A DNA stretch of 64,000 bases from an uncultured Clostridia bacterium (GCA_944375955.1 CALWBE010000013.1:1-64000); one strand, 5' to 3'. Counted from the stretch's first letter, positions 44,340 through 54,700 are shown. Program-made: numbers and translations. Notes: a model not told the origin generated them from the letters alone.

Positions 44340-45848
44340 TTATTCAGCTTCAGACTCTGTCTTCTTCGAAGTCTTTCTTGCAGTCTTTTTTTTCGGAGCC
44401 TCGCTTGAGTCTGCCGCTTCAGCTTCTGTCTTTTCTTCTGCTTCCGCCGCATCAGTCTTTTTAGCCGTTGTTTTCTTTACAGTCTTTTTCTTCGGCTTTT
44501 CCTCGTTTTTATTATCAGTATCGGCAGGATTAAGTATTGCGTTCAATTCCTCGCGTGTAACGGTTTTTTCCGTAACTTTAGCGCTGTTCTTTACAACCTC
44601 AAACGCTTTAAGAGTTGCAACTTCACTCTTTATATCCTCGATATCTATTCTTGATTTTACATCTTCCACCTTCATGCCGAACTGCTGAGCAAGCTCTTCA
44701 TACCTTGCCTCTACAGCCGCGTCATCTGCCACGATATTTTCAGCTTTTACAATTTCGGAAAGCGCAAGCTGCTTTTTAACGTTTGCTACCGCCATAGAAG
44801 CATATCTTGCACGTATATCCTCCATCTTCATGCCTGTATACTGCATGAGTATGTCAAGGCTGAGTCCCTGCTGACGAAGATTCATATCATTTTCGCGAAC
44901 GAGAAGATCGGTCTCCCTTTCATACATCACATCAGGAATATCAGCTTCTATAGCCGAACAAAGCTTTTCAGCAAGCTCTTCTCCGACTCTCATATCGGCT
45001 TCATCTGCGTTTTTCTTCTCTATTTTAGCCTTGATATCCTTCTTATATTCATCTATCGTATCAAAATCTGAAGCGTCTTTTGCAAACTCATCGTCAAGCA
45101 GCGGAAGCTCTTCAAATTCTATGCCGTTAAGCTTAATTCTGAATGTAGCTTCTTTGCCCTTAAGATTTTCTGCATGATAATCATCCGGGAATTTAACTGA
45201 TATATCAAATTCTTCGCCTTTAGAATGACCGATTATCTGTTCTTCAAAGCCAGGGATAAACTGTTTTGAACCTATCTTAAGCTTATGACCCTCTGCTTTT
45301 CCTCCTTCAAAAGCAACACCATCCGCAAATCCTTCATAATCGATATCTGCGATGTCGCCCTCAGCTACAGGTCTGTCTTCAACGCTTACAGTACGCGCAT
45401 AGCGTTTCTGTACGTTTTCAAGTTCTGCCTCAACATCGGCGTCTGTAACCGGAACTATATATTTTGTTACTTCAAATCCTTTATATTCTCCAAGCTTAAC
45501 ATCCGGACGTCTTGTAAATGACGCTTTTACTACCACGCCGTCTGCTGCCTCAAAGTCAACGTCAGTCACCGAAGGAGTCTCGACTGCTATATATCCGGAT
45601 TCTTTTACTGCGGAATCTATCGAATCGGGAAGTATAGAATTAAGTGCATCCTCATAGAATACCCCTTTGCCGTAAAACTTTTCTATAATTCCTCTCGTAG
45701 CCTTGCCCTTGCGGAAACCAGGTACCGTTATCTTTTTTACATTTTTCTTAAAAGCATCCGACACAGCCTTCTCAAAATCAGTTCTGTCGATAACGACTGT
45801 AATTTCAACTTTATTCTTCTCGGTTTCCTGAACATTTTTAAGACTCAT
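44340..45848 (-). CDS. tig: Trigger factor
   Basis: 502 residues from the ATG at 45848 (MSLKNVQETEKNKVEI), the family's usual start; AAAGGA lies upstream. VPGFRKGKATRG is the ribosome-binding loop; the FKBP-type domain has GDIADIDYEGFADG and FIPGFEEQIIGHSKGEEFDI; the helical C-terminal arms follow. After residue 440 comes about 60 residues of Lys/Ala/Glu/Thr repeats (KKKTVKKTTAKK), an extension typical of several Clostridia. It is the chaperone at the ribosome exit tunnel. Order tig-clpP-clpX is standard. Confidence 0.95.
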   Translation of the reverse strand: MSLKNVQETEKNKVEITVVIDRTDFEKAVSDAFKKNVKKITVPGFRKGKATRGIIEKFYGKGVFYEDALNSILPDSIDSAVKESGYIAVETPSVTDVDFEAADGVVVKASFTRRPDVKLGEYKGFEVTKYIVPVTDADVEAELENVQKRYARTVSVEDRPVAEGDIADIDYEGFADGVAFEGGKAEGHKLKIGSKQFIPGFEEQIIGHSKGEEFDISVKFPDDYHAENLKGKEATFRIKLNGIEFEELPLLDDEFAKDASDFDTIDEYKKDIKAKIEKKNADEADMRVGEELAEKLCSAIEADIPDVMYERETDLLVRENDMNLRQQGLSLDILMQYTGMKMEDIRARYASMAVANVKKQLALSEIVKAENIVADDAAVEARYEELAQQFGMKVEDVKSRIDIEDIKSEVATLKAFEVVKNSAKVTEKTVTREELNAILNPADTDNKNEEKPKKKTVKKTTAKKTDAAEAEEKTEAEAADSSEAPKKKTARKTSKKTESEAE

Positions 45849-45982
45849 TTTTATAACCATTCCTTTCTTCAGAGGGAAAAACAATAAGAGGCGATAACCC
45901 TCCGAAAGTCCAAACTTTAAACAGCCGGACAAATAAAATATTTACAAAATAAATAAAAAATACTATATGCTTTATCTAATAT

Positions 45983-46010
45983 ATTGTACCTGATTTACAG
46001 AATATGTCAA
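45983..46010 (-). promoter_or_regulatory. tig promoter
   Basis: Minus strand TTGACA (46005-46010), a 16-base spacer and TACAAT (45983-45988), about 135 bases before the tig start. Confidence 0.75.
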
Positions 46011-46097
46011 GTATCTTAAAGTAAAATTTTATAATTTTTATCTATTATAATAACCATATTTATAATACTTTAAGTTTTTTTGTACAAAATATCCTAT

Positions 46098-46799
46098 TTA
46101 TACTACTTCTACCGGTTTAAAATCAACATAATCGCAGGATACAAGCTGCAGCTTTATGCCAATATACTCTTTATCAAGCTGTTCTTCACGAACATTATGC
46201 AAATGTCCGAAATATACCTTGCCGACGTTATATCTGTAAAGAACGTCAACTATATCATAATTTATAAACTCCCCGAATACAGGCGGATAATGCAAAAAAA
46301 CCGTGAGCTCCCCGTCCGGATGATCCTCTTTAAGCTTTAATCCTTCTTTAAGCGAAAGTTCTAATCTTTGTGCTTCCCTCTTTATTATTTTTTCATCTTC
46401 TCTTTTTACCCCAAACTCGTTTATCCATCCGCGAGTTCCGCATATTATCCTGTTATCCGCAAAATAAGCGTTATTAAAAAGAAAATCTATATTATCAAGC
46501 TTTTTTTCTTTCTTAAAATTAGTAAGCTTATTCATTGTAGCCCACCAATAATCGTGATTTCCTTTGCCGATTAATTTATGTCCCGGCAAATCATTTATAA
46601 ATTTTAAATCAGCATATGCCTCTTCAAAATTGCTGCCCCACGAAATATCTCCCGGAATTACAACAGTATCTTCGTTGCGAACAATTTTTTTCCACTCTGT
46701 TTCAAACCGAATTTCATGGTTATCCCAATTCTTTCCGAAAATATCCATAGGCTTGTCTGTAGAAAAAGACAAATGAGGGTCGGATATAGTATATAGAAT
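46098..46799 (-). CDS. Calcineurin-like metallophosphoesterase with probable ATT start
   Basis: 233 residues if started at ATT 46799. Motifs: LYTISDPHLSF (metal Asp and His), VIPGDISWG, GKGNHDYWW, FLHYPPV and FGHLHNV, the full calcineurin-like set. The first ATG/GTG/TTG in frame is the TTG at 46772, which would delete the DPH metal motif. GGAAG lies 6 bases before ATT, and ATT-CTA-TAT gives the family's usual opening (M)LYTISD. No in-frame ATG, GTG, TTG or CTG exists between the upstream stop and this point. The substrate is unknown. Confidence 0.8.
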   Translation of the reverse strand: MLYTISDPHLSFSTDKPMDIFGKNWDNHEIRFETEWKKIVRNEDTVVIPGDISWGSNFEEAYADLKFINDLPGHKLIGKGNHDYWWATMNKLTNFKKEKKLDNIDFLFNNAYFADNRIICGTRGWINEFGVKREDEKIIKREAQRLELSLKEGLKLKEDHPDGELTVFLHYPPVFGEFINYDIVDVLYRYNVGKVYFGHLHNVREEQLDKEYIGIKLQLVSCDYVDFKPVEVV

Positions 46800-46926
46800 A
46801 AAAATCTTCCTTTCGCAGTATAATACGTCAGTAATCTGCGTATAATAATTTCATAATATTTCACATATACCAAAAGAATAAAAAAACTTGGTAATGCAAA
46901 AAGCTGAATAATAAGGAGGGTTTGCA

Positions 46927-47127
46927 ATGGCAAACGGATTTTTTGACAACTCACTTTTAGGAAACGATGTGCCTGATCATATAAAAGGCATTTCCTGCAA
47001 TGTAAAAAACTGCATTTATCATGACGGCGACGCATACTGCACCGCTTCAAGAATAAGCGTCGGTCCCAGCTATGCTACTGCTTGTACAGATACTGTATGC
47101 GCCACTTTTAAAGCAAGAAGCAAATAA
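46927..47127 (+). CDS. DUF1540 small cysteine-rich protein
   Basis: 66 residues. GISCNVKNCIYHDGDAYC, then ASRISVGP and TACTDTVCATF, is the DUF1540 pattern with paired cysteines likely to bind a metal. AAGGAGGG precedes the ATG by about 6 bases. The function is unknown; members are common in spore-forming Clostridia. It stands alone on the plus strand between divergent and convergent neighbours. Confidence 0.88.
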   Translation: MANGFFDNSLLGNDVPDHIKGISCNVKNCIYHDGDAYCTASRISVGPSYATACTDTVCATFKARSK

Positions 47128-47194
47128 AAATTTTAATTTTCTTGTTTTTCCTGACATATATTCGAATTTTTTAATTCCGACTTTACAGGGAAAA

Positions 47195-48700
47195 TCAAAT
47201 TATTCCGGCAAAAGACTCTACTGCCTTAAGCATATCTTCTTTTGATTTACCTACAGAGTCTTTAAATCTTATTTCTGCATCCCGCAATGCCGCAAGAGGT
47301 GCCGGAACTGCTGTGCCGGTAAGTTCAGAAAGCTCGTAAATAACTTCAAAATCGGTATGATCCGGGTTCTTTCCGAGAGAGCGCAGCACATCAGCCGCAA
47401 ATTTATACGGAGACGCAGTCGACGCTGTCAGAATTTTTACATTTCTGCCGTCGGCGGCGTTTTTGTTTTCCGCCCTGTATGATGCGTAAAGAGCACATGC
47501 CGTATGCGTATCGGCAAGATACGAATATTTCTCAAAAGTTTCCTTTATAACTTTTGCTGTATTTTCTTCATCGCAGAAATCCGCAGAAAAACTTTCCCTT
47601 ATCTTTTCAAAAACATCGCGGTCAACTTCATATCTTCCAGTTTCGGAAAGCTTTTTCATATATTCCGTACAGCGTGTCGGTCCGGCGGCAACATAGAGAA
47701 GCCTTTCAAGGTTTGAAGAAATAAGTATATCCATTGATGGAGACATTGTAGTATAAAATTCGCGGTTGCGGTCGTATATTCCGGTATTTATAAAATCGGT
47801 AAGAATGTTATTTCTGTTTGAAGCACATATCAGTCTGCCGAACGGCATGCCCATAAGCTTTGCCATATATGCGGCAAATATATTTCCGAAATTACCGGTG
47901 GGAACCGTTATGTCAATAATCTCTCCAAGCTTTATATCTCCGTTCTTTACAAGATCGCAGTATGCCGATATATAATATACGATCTGCGGAACAAGTCTGC
48001 CCCAGTTTATAGAATTGGCGCTCGACAGGAATATTCCGTTTTTATTAAGTTTATCGGAAAATTCTTCGTCAGAGAAAATCCTCTTTACGCCTGTCTGAGC
48101 ATCGTCAAAATTCCCCTTGATAGCGCATACATTCACGTTGCCGCCGGTCTGTGAGATCATTTGCAGCTTCTGCATTGCGCTGACGCCGTTTTCCGGATAA
48201 AATACCATGATTTTAACATGGTCTACATCTTTATATCCTTCAAGCGCCGCTTTTCCCGTGTCGCCAGAAGTTGCCACAAGAATAAGTGCAGTTCTTTTTT
48301 CTCCAGTTTTTTCAAGTGCAAAAGACAAAAGCCTCGGCATTATCTGAAGCGCCATATCTTTAAACGCACATGTCGGACCATGCCACAGCTCAAGCACGCG
48401 CTGCTTGTCTCCAAGTGCTGCAATTCCGGTAGCTCCCCCACGGAATTTTTCTTCCGAATATGCAGCTTCAGCTGAAAATACAAGCTCTTCATATTTGTAA
48501 TCCGTAAGAAATTTTGAAAGCACCGCAGCCGCGCGTTTGGTATAGCTGAGCTCAGACAGCGAAGCTATTTCCTTTTCGTCAATTTTCGGAACACTGTCCG
48601 GCATATATAATCCTCCGTCAGGAGCTATTCCCTGTTTTATAGCCTGTGCCGAACTTACCGGATTTTTCTTTTCCGTGTCACGCGTACTGTAATATTTCAT
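47195..48700 (-). CDS. thrC: Threonine synthase
   Basis: 501 residues from the ATG at 48700 (MKYYSTRDTEKKNPVSSAQA), the family's usual start; AAGGG lies 10 bases upstream. GIAPDGGLYMPD, WHGPTCAFKDMALQ with the Schiff-base Lys, and ILVATSGDTGKAALEGYKD with the phosphate loop identify the long (type I-like) threonine synthase that converts O-phosphohomoserine to threonine. No hom or thrB gene is near. It is the last gene of the rnhB-yraN-M19-thrC group. Confidence 0.94.
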   Translation of the reverse strand: MKYYSTRDTEKKNPVSSAQAIKQGIAPDGGLYMPDSVPKIDEKEIASLSELSYTKRAAAVLSKFLTDYKYEELVFSAEAAYSEEKFRGGATGIAALGDKQRVLELWHGPTCAFKDMALQIMPRLLSFALEKTGEKRTALILVATSGDTGKAALEGYKDVDHVKIMVFYPENGVSAMQKLQMISQTGGNVNVCAIKGNFDDAQTGVKRIFSDEEFSDKLNKNGIFLSSANSINWGRLVPQIVYYISAYCDLVKNGDIKLGEIIDITVPTGNFGNIFAAYMAKLMGMPFGRLICASNRNNILTDFINTGIYDRNREFYTTMSPSMDILISSNLERLLYVAAGPTRCTEYMKKLSETGRYEVDRDVFEKIRESFSADFCDEENTAKVIKETFEKYSYLADTHTACALYASYRAENKNAADGRNVKILTASTASPYKFAADVLRSLGKNPDHTDFEVIYELSELTGTAVPAPLAALRDAEIRFKDSVGKSKEDMLKAVESFAGII

Positions 48701-48725
48701 TTTATTTTTTCCCTTTTTCCTTTCC

Positions 48726-49670
48726 TTAAAGCGGCAATGCCCTTTCGAAAAAACGCAAAGCATTGACACTGAATATATTTTTTATTATTTTTTCTTTTAT
48801 TCCGCTTTTTAATAGCTTTTCATATATTTTATCTGCAAATGATAAAGGAGAATACCCCGGTATTCTGTCAAATCCGTCACGGTCTCCGCCAAGGCATATG
48901 CTGTTCTCTCCACCCAAAGACAGAAAATGTTCAATATGCCCGCATAAAGCAGATAAATATTCATCCGGATCATGCGTATTTGATTCAAATCTTCTTGAAA
49001 TAAACGGAGGGTAAAGATTTATTCCGACAACGCCTCCGCATGCCGTAATTGCACAAAATTGCGTATCTGTCAAATTTCTTGTACAGCCGCATATATGCGC
49101 AGAATTGGAATGCGACGCTATTATAGGCGCTTTTGCTTCGGATATAATATCCCAAAACGCCCTTTCAGACATGTGAGATGTATCGACAGTAATTTTCAGT
49201 TTTTCACATTCTGAAAGAACCGCTTTTCCAAAATCTTTAAGTCCGGTATCGGTATCGTGTGCTCCGCAAAGTTCATTTTCGCCCTTCCACGCAAAAGTAA
49301 GTATTCTTACTCCTCTTTCATAAAGCTTTTTTAAACGCTCTATATCGCCGCACAAAAGATCTGCACCTTCAACTGCCGGTATCAGTTTTACCTTGACACT
49401 TTCGTTTTTAAGTGCCTCTGTGTTTGTGCAAATCATGCATTTTTCTTTATTTATTTCAACCTGTTTTTCAAGCTTTTCCATTATGTTGAAAAAATCCCGG
49501 TAATTTTCCTCCCCGTTCCTTTTGCTGTCGGACCAGACAGCACAAACTTGTACAGCTTTGTTAAAAGAAAACAATTCCGATAAACGAGTGTCAAGAATTT
49601 CACCGTCAATATCAGTATTTTCGCGATACATTCTAAAAGGCATATCACAATGAAGATCAATAAAATCCGT
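48726..49670 (-). CDS. Membrane dipeptidase (M19 family) with probable ACG start
   Basis: About 314 residues from ACG at 49670. DFIDLHCDMPFR contains the HxD zinc motif of renal-dipeptidase-like enzymes; AVEGAD holds the bridging Glu; VDTSHMSERAFWD and ASHSNSAHICG carry the two later His; GGDRDGFD the final Asp. The first ATG (49643) falls directly after HCD and would delete it. In frame, only CGT-GGT-ACG-GAT-TTT-ATT lie between an upstream TGA and this motif, with GAGGTG 7 bases before the ACG; ATT at 49661 is the alternative start. Cleaves dipeptides or D,L-peptides. No signal peptide is seen. Confidence 0.8.
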   Translation of the reverse strand, partial: TDFIDLHCDMPFRMYRENTDIDGEILDTRLSELFSFNKAVQVCAVWSDSKRNGEENYRDFFNIMEKLEKQVEINKEKCMICTNTEALKNESVKVKLIPAVEGADLLCGDIERLKKLYERGVRILTFAWKGENELCGAHDTDTGLKDFGKAVLSECEKLKITVDTSHMSERAFWDIISEAKAPIIASHSNSAHICGCTRNLTDTQFCAITACGGVVGINLYPPFISRRFESNTHDPDEYLSALCGHIEHFLSLGGENSICLGGDRDGFDRIPGYSPLSFADKIYEKLLKSGIKEKIIKNIFSVNALRFFERALPL

Positions 49671-49685
49671 ACCACGTCACCTCAT

Positions 49686-50099
49686 TTAATTTATATCTAT
49701 ATTTTTTATATGATTCAATGCGATATTTTGTGTTTTTTGCATGTTTTTATCTTCGTTTATATATACCTCAATAACGTCAAATCGAGGATTCATCTGCGAT
49801 ATATCTCTTCCGCTGTTCTCATAAAGATATCTTTCCGCAGCCTGGCATAAATGTTTGAGCTTTTTATCATTTACCGCTTCGCCCGCGCTGCCGTTTACGA
49901 TTCCGGTTCGTGTTTTTACTTCAATAAAAACAATATTTCTGCCGCAGGGGGACACCGCTATAATATCTATTTCCCCGCCCCGTACCGTATAGTTGCGCGA
50001 AACAGTATGGTATCCTTTTTTCTCAAGATATCTGCAGGCAATATCCTCTCCTTCTTTTCCTAAGGCCCGCCGGGACATATTTGACTTTTTACCGTTCAT
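49686..50099 (-). CDS. yraN: YraN (UPF0102) endonuclease-fold protein
   Basis: 137 residues. RRALGKEGEDIACRYLEKKG, NYTVRGGEIDII and FIEVKTRTG give the E-D-ExK residues of a restriction-endonuclease-like fold. The function is unproven; it commonly sits beside rnhB. It overlaps the rnhB stop by 11 bases. The ribosome site is poor (AAGAAG), consistent with translational coupling. Confidence 0.92.
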   Translation of the reverse strand: MNGKKSNMSRRALGKEGEDIACRYLEKKGYHTVSRNYTVRGGEIDIIAVSPCGRNIVFIEVKTRTGIVNGSAGEAVNDKKLKHLCQAAERYLYENSGRDISQMNPRFDVIEVYINEDKNMQKTQNIALNHIKNIDIN

Positions 50100-50730
50100 A
50101 ATACTTCTTTAAAAAGCTTTTCCGGTGTTCCGGACAAAGGCCGTATTTGTTTATCGCTTCATAATGTGCCTTTGTTCCGTATCCCTTATGCTTTGCAAAA
50201 CCGTATTCCGGATACAGTTTGTCAAGCACGTCTATACAGTAAATATCCCTCTCGGTCTTTGCAAGTATAGACGCCGCGGCTATCGACGGTGAAAGTCCGT
50301 CTCCGCCTATCACAGCACATGCTTTTATATCAAATCCTCTGCATATATTGCCGTCAATAAGCGCCGCATCAGGCTTTACGGAAAGTCCGTCTACCGCCCG
50401 CCTCATCGCAAGAAGCGACGCCTCTAAAATATTAAGCCGCTCTATCTCTTCCGTTTCACTGTATGCCACACTCCATGAAACGGCATTTTTCTTTATCTCC
50501 TTCGCAAGCTCAAAACGCTTTTTTTCAGTTAACTTTTTTGAGTCGTCAAGTTCCTTAAAAAAATCCTCTTTTTCAGACTCGCGTGAAAGTATCACAGCCG
50601 CCGCATATACTCTGCCGGCAAGAGGACCTCGTCCCGCTTCGTCAACACCGCATACCGTAAGTCCGGAATAATCGTTTTCATATTTCCATGTCAAGGGCAT
50701 TTTTTCCCTTTTAACAGCGGCTGACTTCAC
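50089..50730 (-). CDS. rnhB: Ribonuclease HII
   Basis: 213 residues from a GTG at 50730, chosen for AAGGAG 8 bases upstream (another GTG at 50739 lies inside that site). CGVDEAGRGPLAG, DSKKLTEKKR, IDGN and SIAAASILAKTERD supply the Asp-Glu-Asp-Asp centre, and YGFAKHKGYGTKAH matches the GYGT loop. It removes RNA from RNA-DNA hybrids. It heads the rnhB-yraN-M19-thrC operon. Confidence 0.95.
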   Translation of the reverse strand: MKSAAVKREKMPLTWKYENDYSGLTVCGVDEAGRGPLAGRVYAAAVILSRESEKEDFFKELDDSKKLTEKKRFELAKEIKKNAVSWSVAYSETEEIERLNILEASLLAMRRAVDGLSVKPDAALIDGNICRGFDIKACAVIGGDGLSPSIAAASILAKTERDIYCIDVLDKLYPEYGFAKHKGYGTKAHYEAINKYGLCPEHRKSFLKKYYER

Positions 50731-50769
50731 GAAATGCACTCCTTCTGATAAAACTTTATATGCTTAAAT

Positions 50770-50798
50770 ATTATAATATAAAAATCACTTATTGTCAA
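50770..50798 (-). promoter_or_regulatory. Promoter of the rnhB operon
   Basis: Minus strand TTGACA (50793-50798), a 17-base spacer and TATAAT (50770-50775), a consensus promoter about 40 bases before the start. Confidence 0.85.
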
Positions 50799-50840
50799 TT
50801 ATATTATGACCTTATCAGTAAACTTTACCAAAGCAAAAAA

Positions 50841-50876
50841 AACGGAGGATTTCATCTTTTGATGAACTCCTCCTGT
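50841..50876 (-). terminator. Terminator of the argF-carA-carB/dapF operon
   Basis: GGAGGA-GTTCATC pairs with GATGAA-ATCCTCC with one mismatch, followed on the minus strand by a run of eight Ts. Confidence 0.88.
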
Positions 50877-50903
50877 TTTTTTATCAGATTTTTCTATCCG
50901 TTT

Positions 50904-51737
50904 TCAATATTCAAATTCGCCTTCGTATACCATAACTGCATTGCCCGTCAAAAGTACTCTGTCATCCGTATAATTTATCACGAGATCTCCTCCGAGAAGC
51001 TTTACGGTTATATCTGTGCCTTTTTCGCAGAATCCGTTTTCAACGGCGGCAACAACAGCTGCGCATGCTCCGGTTCCACAGGCAAGAGTTTCGCCGTTTC
51101 CGCGTTCCCACACTCTCATTCTCAATGTTGTGCTGTTTATGACACGTACAAATTCCGTATTTATACGTTCGGGAAATACTTTTGCATATTCAAATTCGGG
51201 ACCTGTTTTCTCTATATCCAAACTGTCGATAGCGTCAAAAAATACAACGCAGTGAGGATTTCCCACAGAAACACATGTCACATGATATTCTTTTTCACCT
51301 ATGCTAAGCGGACAATCTATCATCTTTTCCGCATTTACAGCGGCGGGTAAATCTTTCGTAAAAAGACTCGCTTTTCCCATATCCACAGATACAGAATTTA
51401 CCTTTCCGTCTCGCAGATACAGTTTCAATCCGTGTATTCCGCTTCCGGTTTCTACAGTCATATATTCGCTTCGTATATATCCTTTGTCATAAAGGTATTT
51501 TGCAACGCAGCGAATATTGTTGCCCGCCATCTTTCCTTCGCTTCCGTCACGGTTGAAAGATCGCATCTTTGCGTCTGCCACCGCTGATTTTTCGATCAGA
51601 ACTATCCCGTCTCCTCCTATTCCGTAATGAGGAGTACAAAGACTTATGCAAAGAGATTCGGGACATGTTATTTTCCCGTCAAAATTTTCTATGAATATGT
51701 AATCATTTCCGCATGAATGCATTTTTGCAAACTTTAT
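50904..51737 (-). other. dapF: DapF portion of the fusion, with possible internal start at ATA
   Basis: 277 residues counted from the ATA codon at 51737, the normal length of diaminopimelate epimerase. GGAG at 51745-51748 is 7 bases before it. The Cys pair of the racemase centre (GNNIRC, ACGTGACAA), GIGGDGIVL and SVGNPHCVVF are intact, so the domain should be active. Whether it is made only as the fusion or also by initiation at ATA cannot be told from sequence. Confidence 0.7.
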
Positions 51738-54700
51738 TCTTTGTCTCCATGCACGCATATCGTTTATATTCACAAGTTCTGTATTCAGGCAGTTAAATCG
51801 GCTCTCTATTATCTCCGCAAGAGCATTTGCCGTATCAAGAGAAGTAAGGCACGGTATACCAAGCTGCATTGCACGCCTGTGAAGTTTTGTATAATCACCC
51901 ACCGAGCTGTCTTTTACCGCACCGGTATAAAGAATATAGCTTAGCTTTCCGCTTTCCATAAGCTTTGTAATATCGTCGTTTTCAGAAGCGTTTGCAACCG
52001 ATATGACATTGATTCCGAGACAGGATATAGCCCTTGCCGTTCCTTCTGTAGCATAAAGCGCAATGCCAAGATCGAAAAATCTTTTGGCGAGAGACAATAT
52101 CTCCTGATAATCGTTCTCCTCCACGCTTATAAGTATCCCTGCGCCCTTTTTGCCGTGTTCGGAAGGCACTGAAAATCCGGCTGCGCTCAATCCCTTGAAA
52201 AGGGCTTCAGCCATAGTTTTTCCTATTCCAAGCACTTCTCCGGTAGATTTCATTTCAGGTCCGAGAATAGAATTCGCGTCAGTTAGCTTTTCAAAAGAGA
52301 AAACCGGAACTTTTACCGCATAATACGGCGGCGTTCTGTAAAGGCCGGTGCCGTAACCGAGTTCTGCAAGCGGCTCTCCAAGCATTACGCGGGAGGCGAG
52401 ATCTACCATAGGTACGCCCGTAACTTTGCTTATATAAGGAACCGTACGCGACGCGCGCGGATTTACTTCTATAACATAAAGGTCATTTTGATAAATGAGA
52501 TACTGTATATTAACAAGTCCTTTTGTCCCCAATGCAAGCGCCAGCTTTTCCGAACATTTGCATATTTTCCCGAGAAATTTATCATTCAGGTTATAAGGAG
52601 GATATACCGCGATAGAATCTCCGCTGTGAATACCGGCGCGTTCAATATGCTCCATTATTCCGGGTATGAGAACGTCTTTTCCGTCCGAAATAACGTCTAC
52701 CTCAAGTTCAGCTCCCGGCATATATTTATCCACCAGTACCGGATTTTCTATTCCGCCCGACAAAATCGTCTCCATATATTTAACGGTATGCTCACGAGAA
52801 CGTGATATCGTCATATTTTGTCCGCCTATAACATACGACGGTCTTAACAAAACCGGATAACCTAAACTCTCCGCGGCTTTTACGGCCTCTTCAACCGTGT
52901 TTGCACCCATTCCTTTAGGTCTTTTTATTCCGAAACTTTCAAGAAGTTTGTCAAATCTGCTTCTGTCTTCGGCTATATCTATACTTTCAGCGGAAGTGCC
53001 GAGTATCTTTACTCCGTTCCTGTCAAGAAAGCCCGTAAGCTTTATTGCGGTCTGTCCCCCGAAAGCCACAACTACTCCGACCGGATTTTCCGCCTTTATT
53101 ATATTCATTACGTCTTCAGGGCAAAGCGGTTCGAAATAAAGTCTGTCAGCCGTGTCATAGTCTGTCGATACCGTTTCGGGATTATTGTTTACTATGACTA
53201 CGTCGTATCCCATCTTTCTTAAAGTCCATACGCAGTGCACTGAGCTGTAATCAAATTCTATTCCCTGTCCTATACGGATAGGTCCGGAACCCAAAACCAT
53301 AATAACCGGTTTTCCCGAACGTTTAAAACTGCGTGATTCGCATGCTTTGTCGCAGCACGAGTAAAAGTAAGGCGTTTCCGCATCAAATTCCGCTCCGCAG
53401 GTATCTACCATTTTATAGCTGAAAGAAAAGCCGGGAAGCTCCTTTTCACCCGACAGCCGTGTTATTGCCGCATCGGTATATCCAAGCCTCTTCGCCTTTT
53501 CATAATCACCTTCGCAAAGACCGTCTTTGCTTATATGATTCTCGAAATCCGCAAGATTTTTTAATTTATATAAAAACCAGAGATCTATCTTAGTCAAAGA
53601 ATTTATTTTCTCAGGCGAAATGCCTTTCTTCAAAGCCTCAAAAACGGTAAATATGCGGCGGTCATTCTGTTCTAAAAGCCTTTCTTCGACAGGAGCGTCG
53701 TTAAGAGGCGGCATATTCAGAGTGTCGGCAGAAATTTCAGCTCCACGGACAGCCTTCATTAACGCCGCTTCAAAGCTTTGACCTATAGCCATGACTTCGC
53801 CTGTCGCCTTCATCTGCGTACCCAGCTTTCGGCTTGAGCCGGCAAACTTGTCGAAAGGCCATTTTGGGAATTTTACTACAACATAATCAAGAGTGGGCTC
53901 AAAACACGCGCATGTTTTCCCGGTTATATCGTTTTTTATTTCATCAAGAGTATAACCTAAAGCAATCTTAGTTGTTATTTTTGCGATAGGATACCCGGTT
54001 GCCTTTGAAGCGAGCGCTGACGAGCGTGATACTCTGGGATTTACTTCAATAACCGCATATTCAAAGCTCTCAGGATCGAGTGCAAACTGACAGTTGCAGC
54101 CGCCCACGATTCCTAACGCGGATATCATGTCAAGAGACGCCGTGCGCAGCATCTGATATTCTTTATTTGAAAGCGTAAGCGCAGGCGCCGCCACTATCGA
54201 ATCTCCCGTATGTATTCCGACAGGATCAAAATTTTCCATAGAACAGACAGCGATAACATTGCCTACAGAGTCGCGCATAGTCTCAAATTCTATTTCTTTC
54301 CAGCCGGAAATGCATTTTTCAACAAGTATTTGAGTTATAGGAGAAGCATCAAGGCCCGTGCGGGCAATTATTTCAAGTTCCTGTCTGTCTGACGCTATTC
54401 CTCCGCCGCTTCCGCCCAGCGTAAATGCCGGGCGAACTATTACCGGATAACCTATTTTTTCTGCTATCTCAAGCGCCGTCTGCACATCCTCGGCGATTTC
54501 AGACGGCACGACCGGCTGCCCTATTTCCTTCATGGTATTCCTGAAAAGCTCTCTGTCTTCAGCGCGGTCTATCGCATCTATATCCGATCCGAGCAGCCGC
54601 ACTCCGTATTTTTCAAGAGTTCCGTCGCGTGTCAGCTGCATCGCAAGCGTAAGACCTGTTTGTCCGCCCAGTCCGGCAAGGAGTCCGTCCGGACGCTCTT

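Noticed and set aside
44213-44452. Lys/Arg-rich frame overlapping the end of tig
   Set aside because: It is an alternate-frame reading of the Lys/Ala/Glu repeat tail of trigger factor, without a ribosome site.
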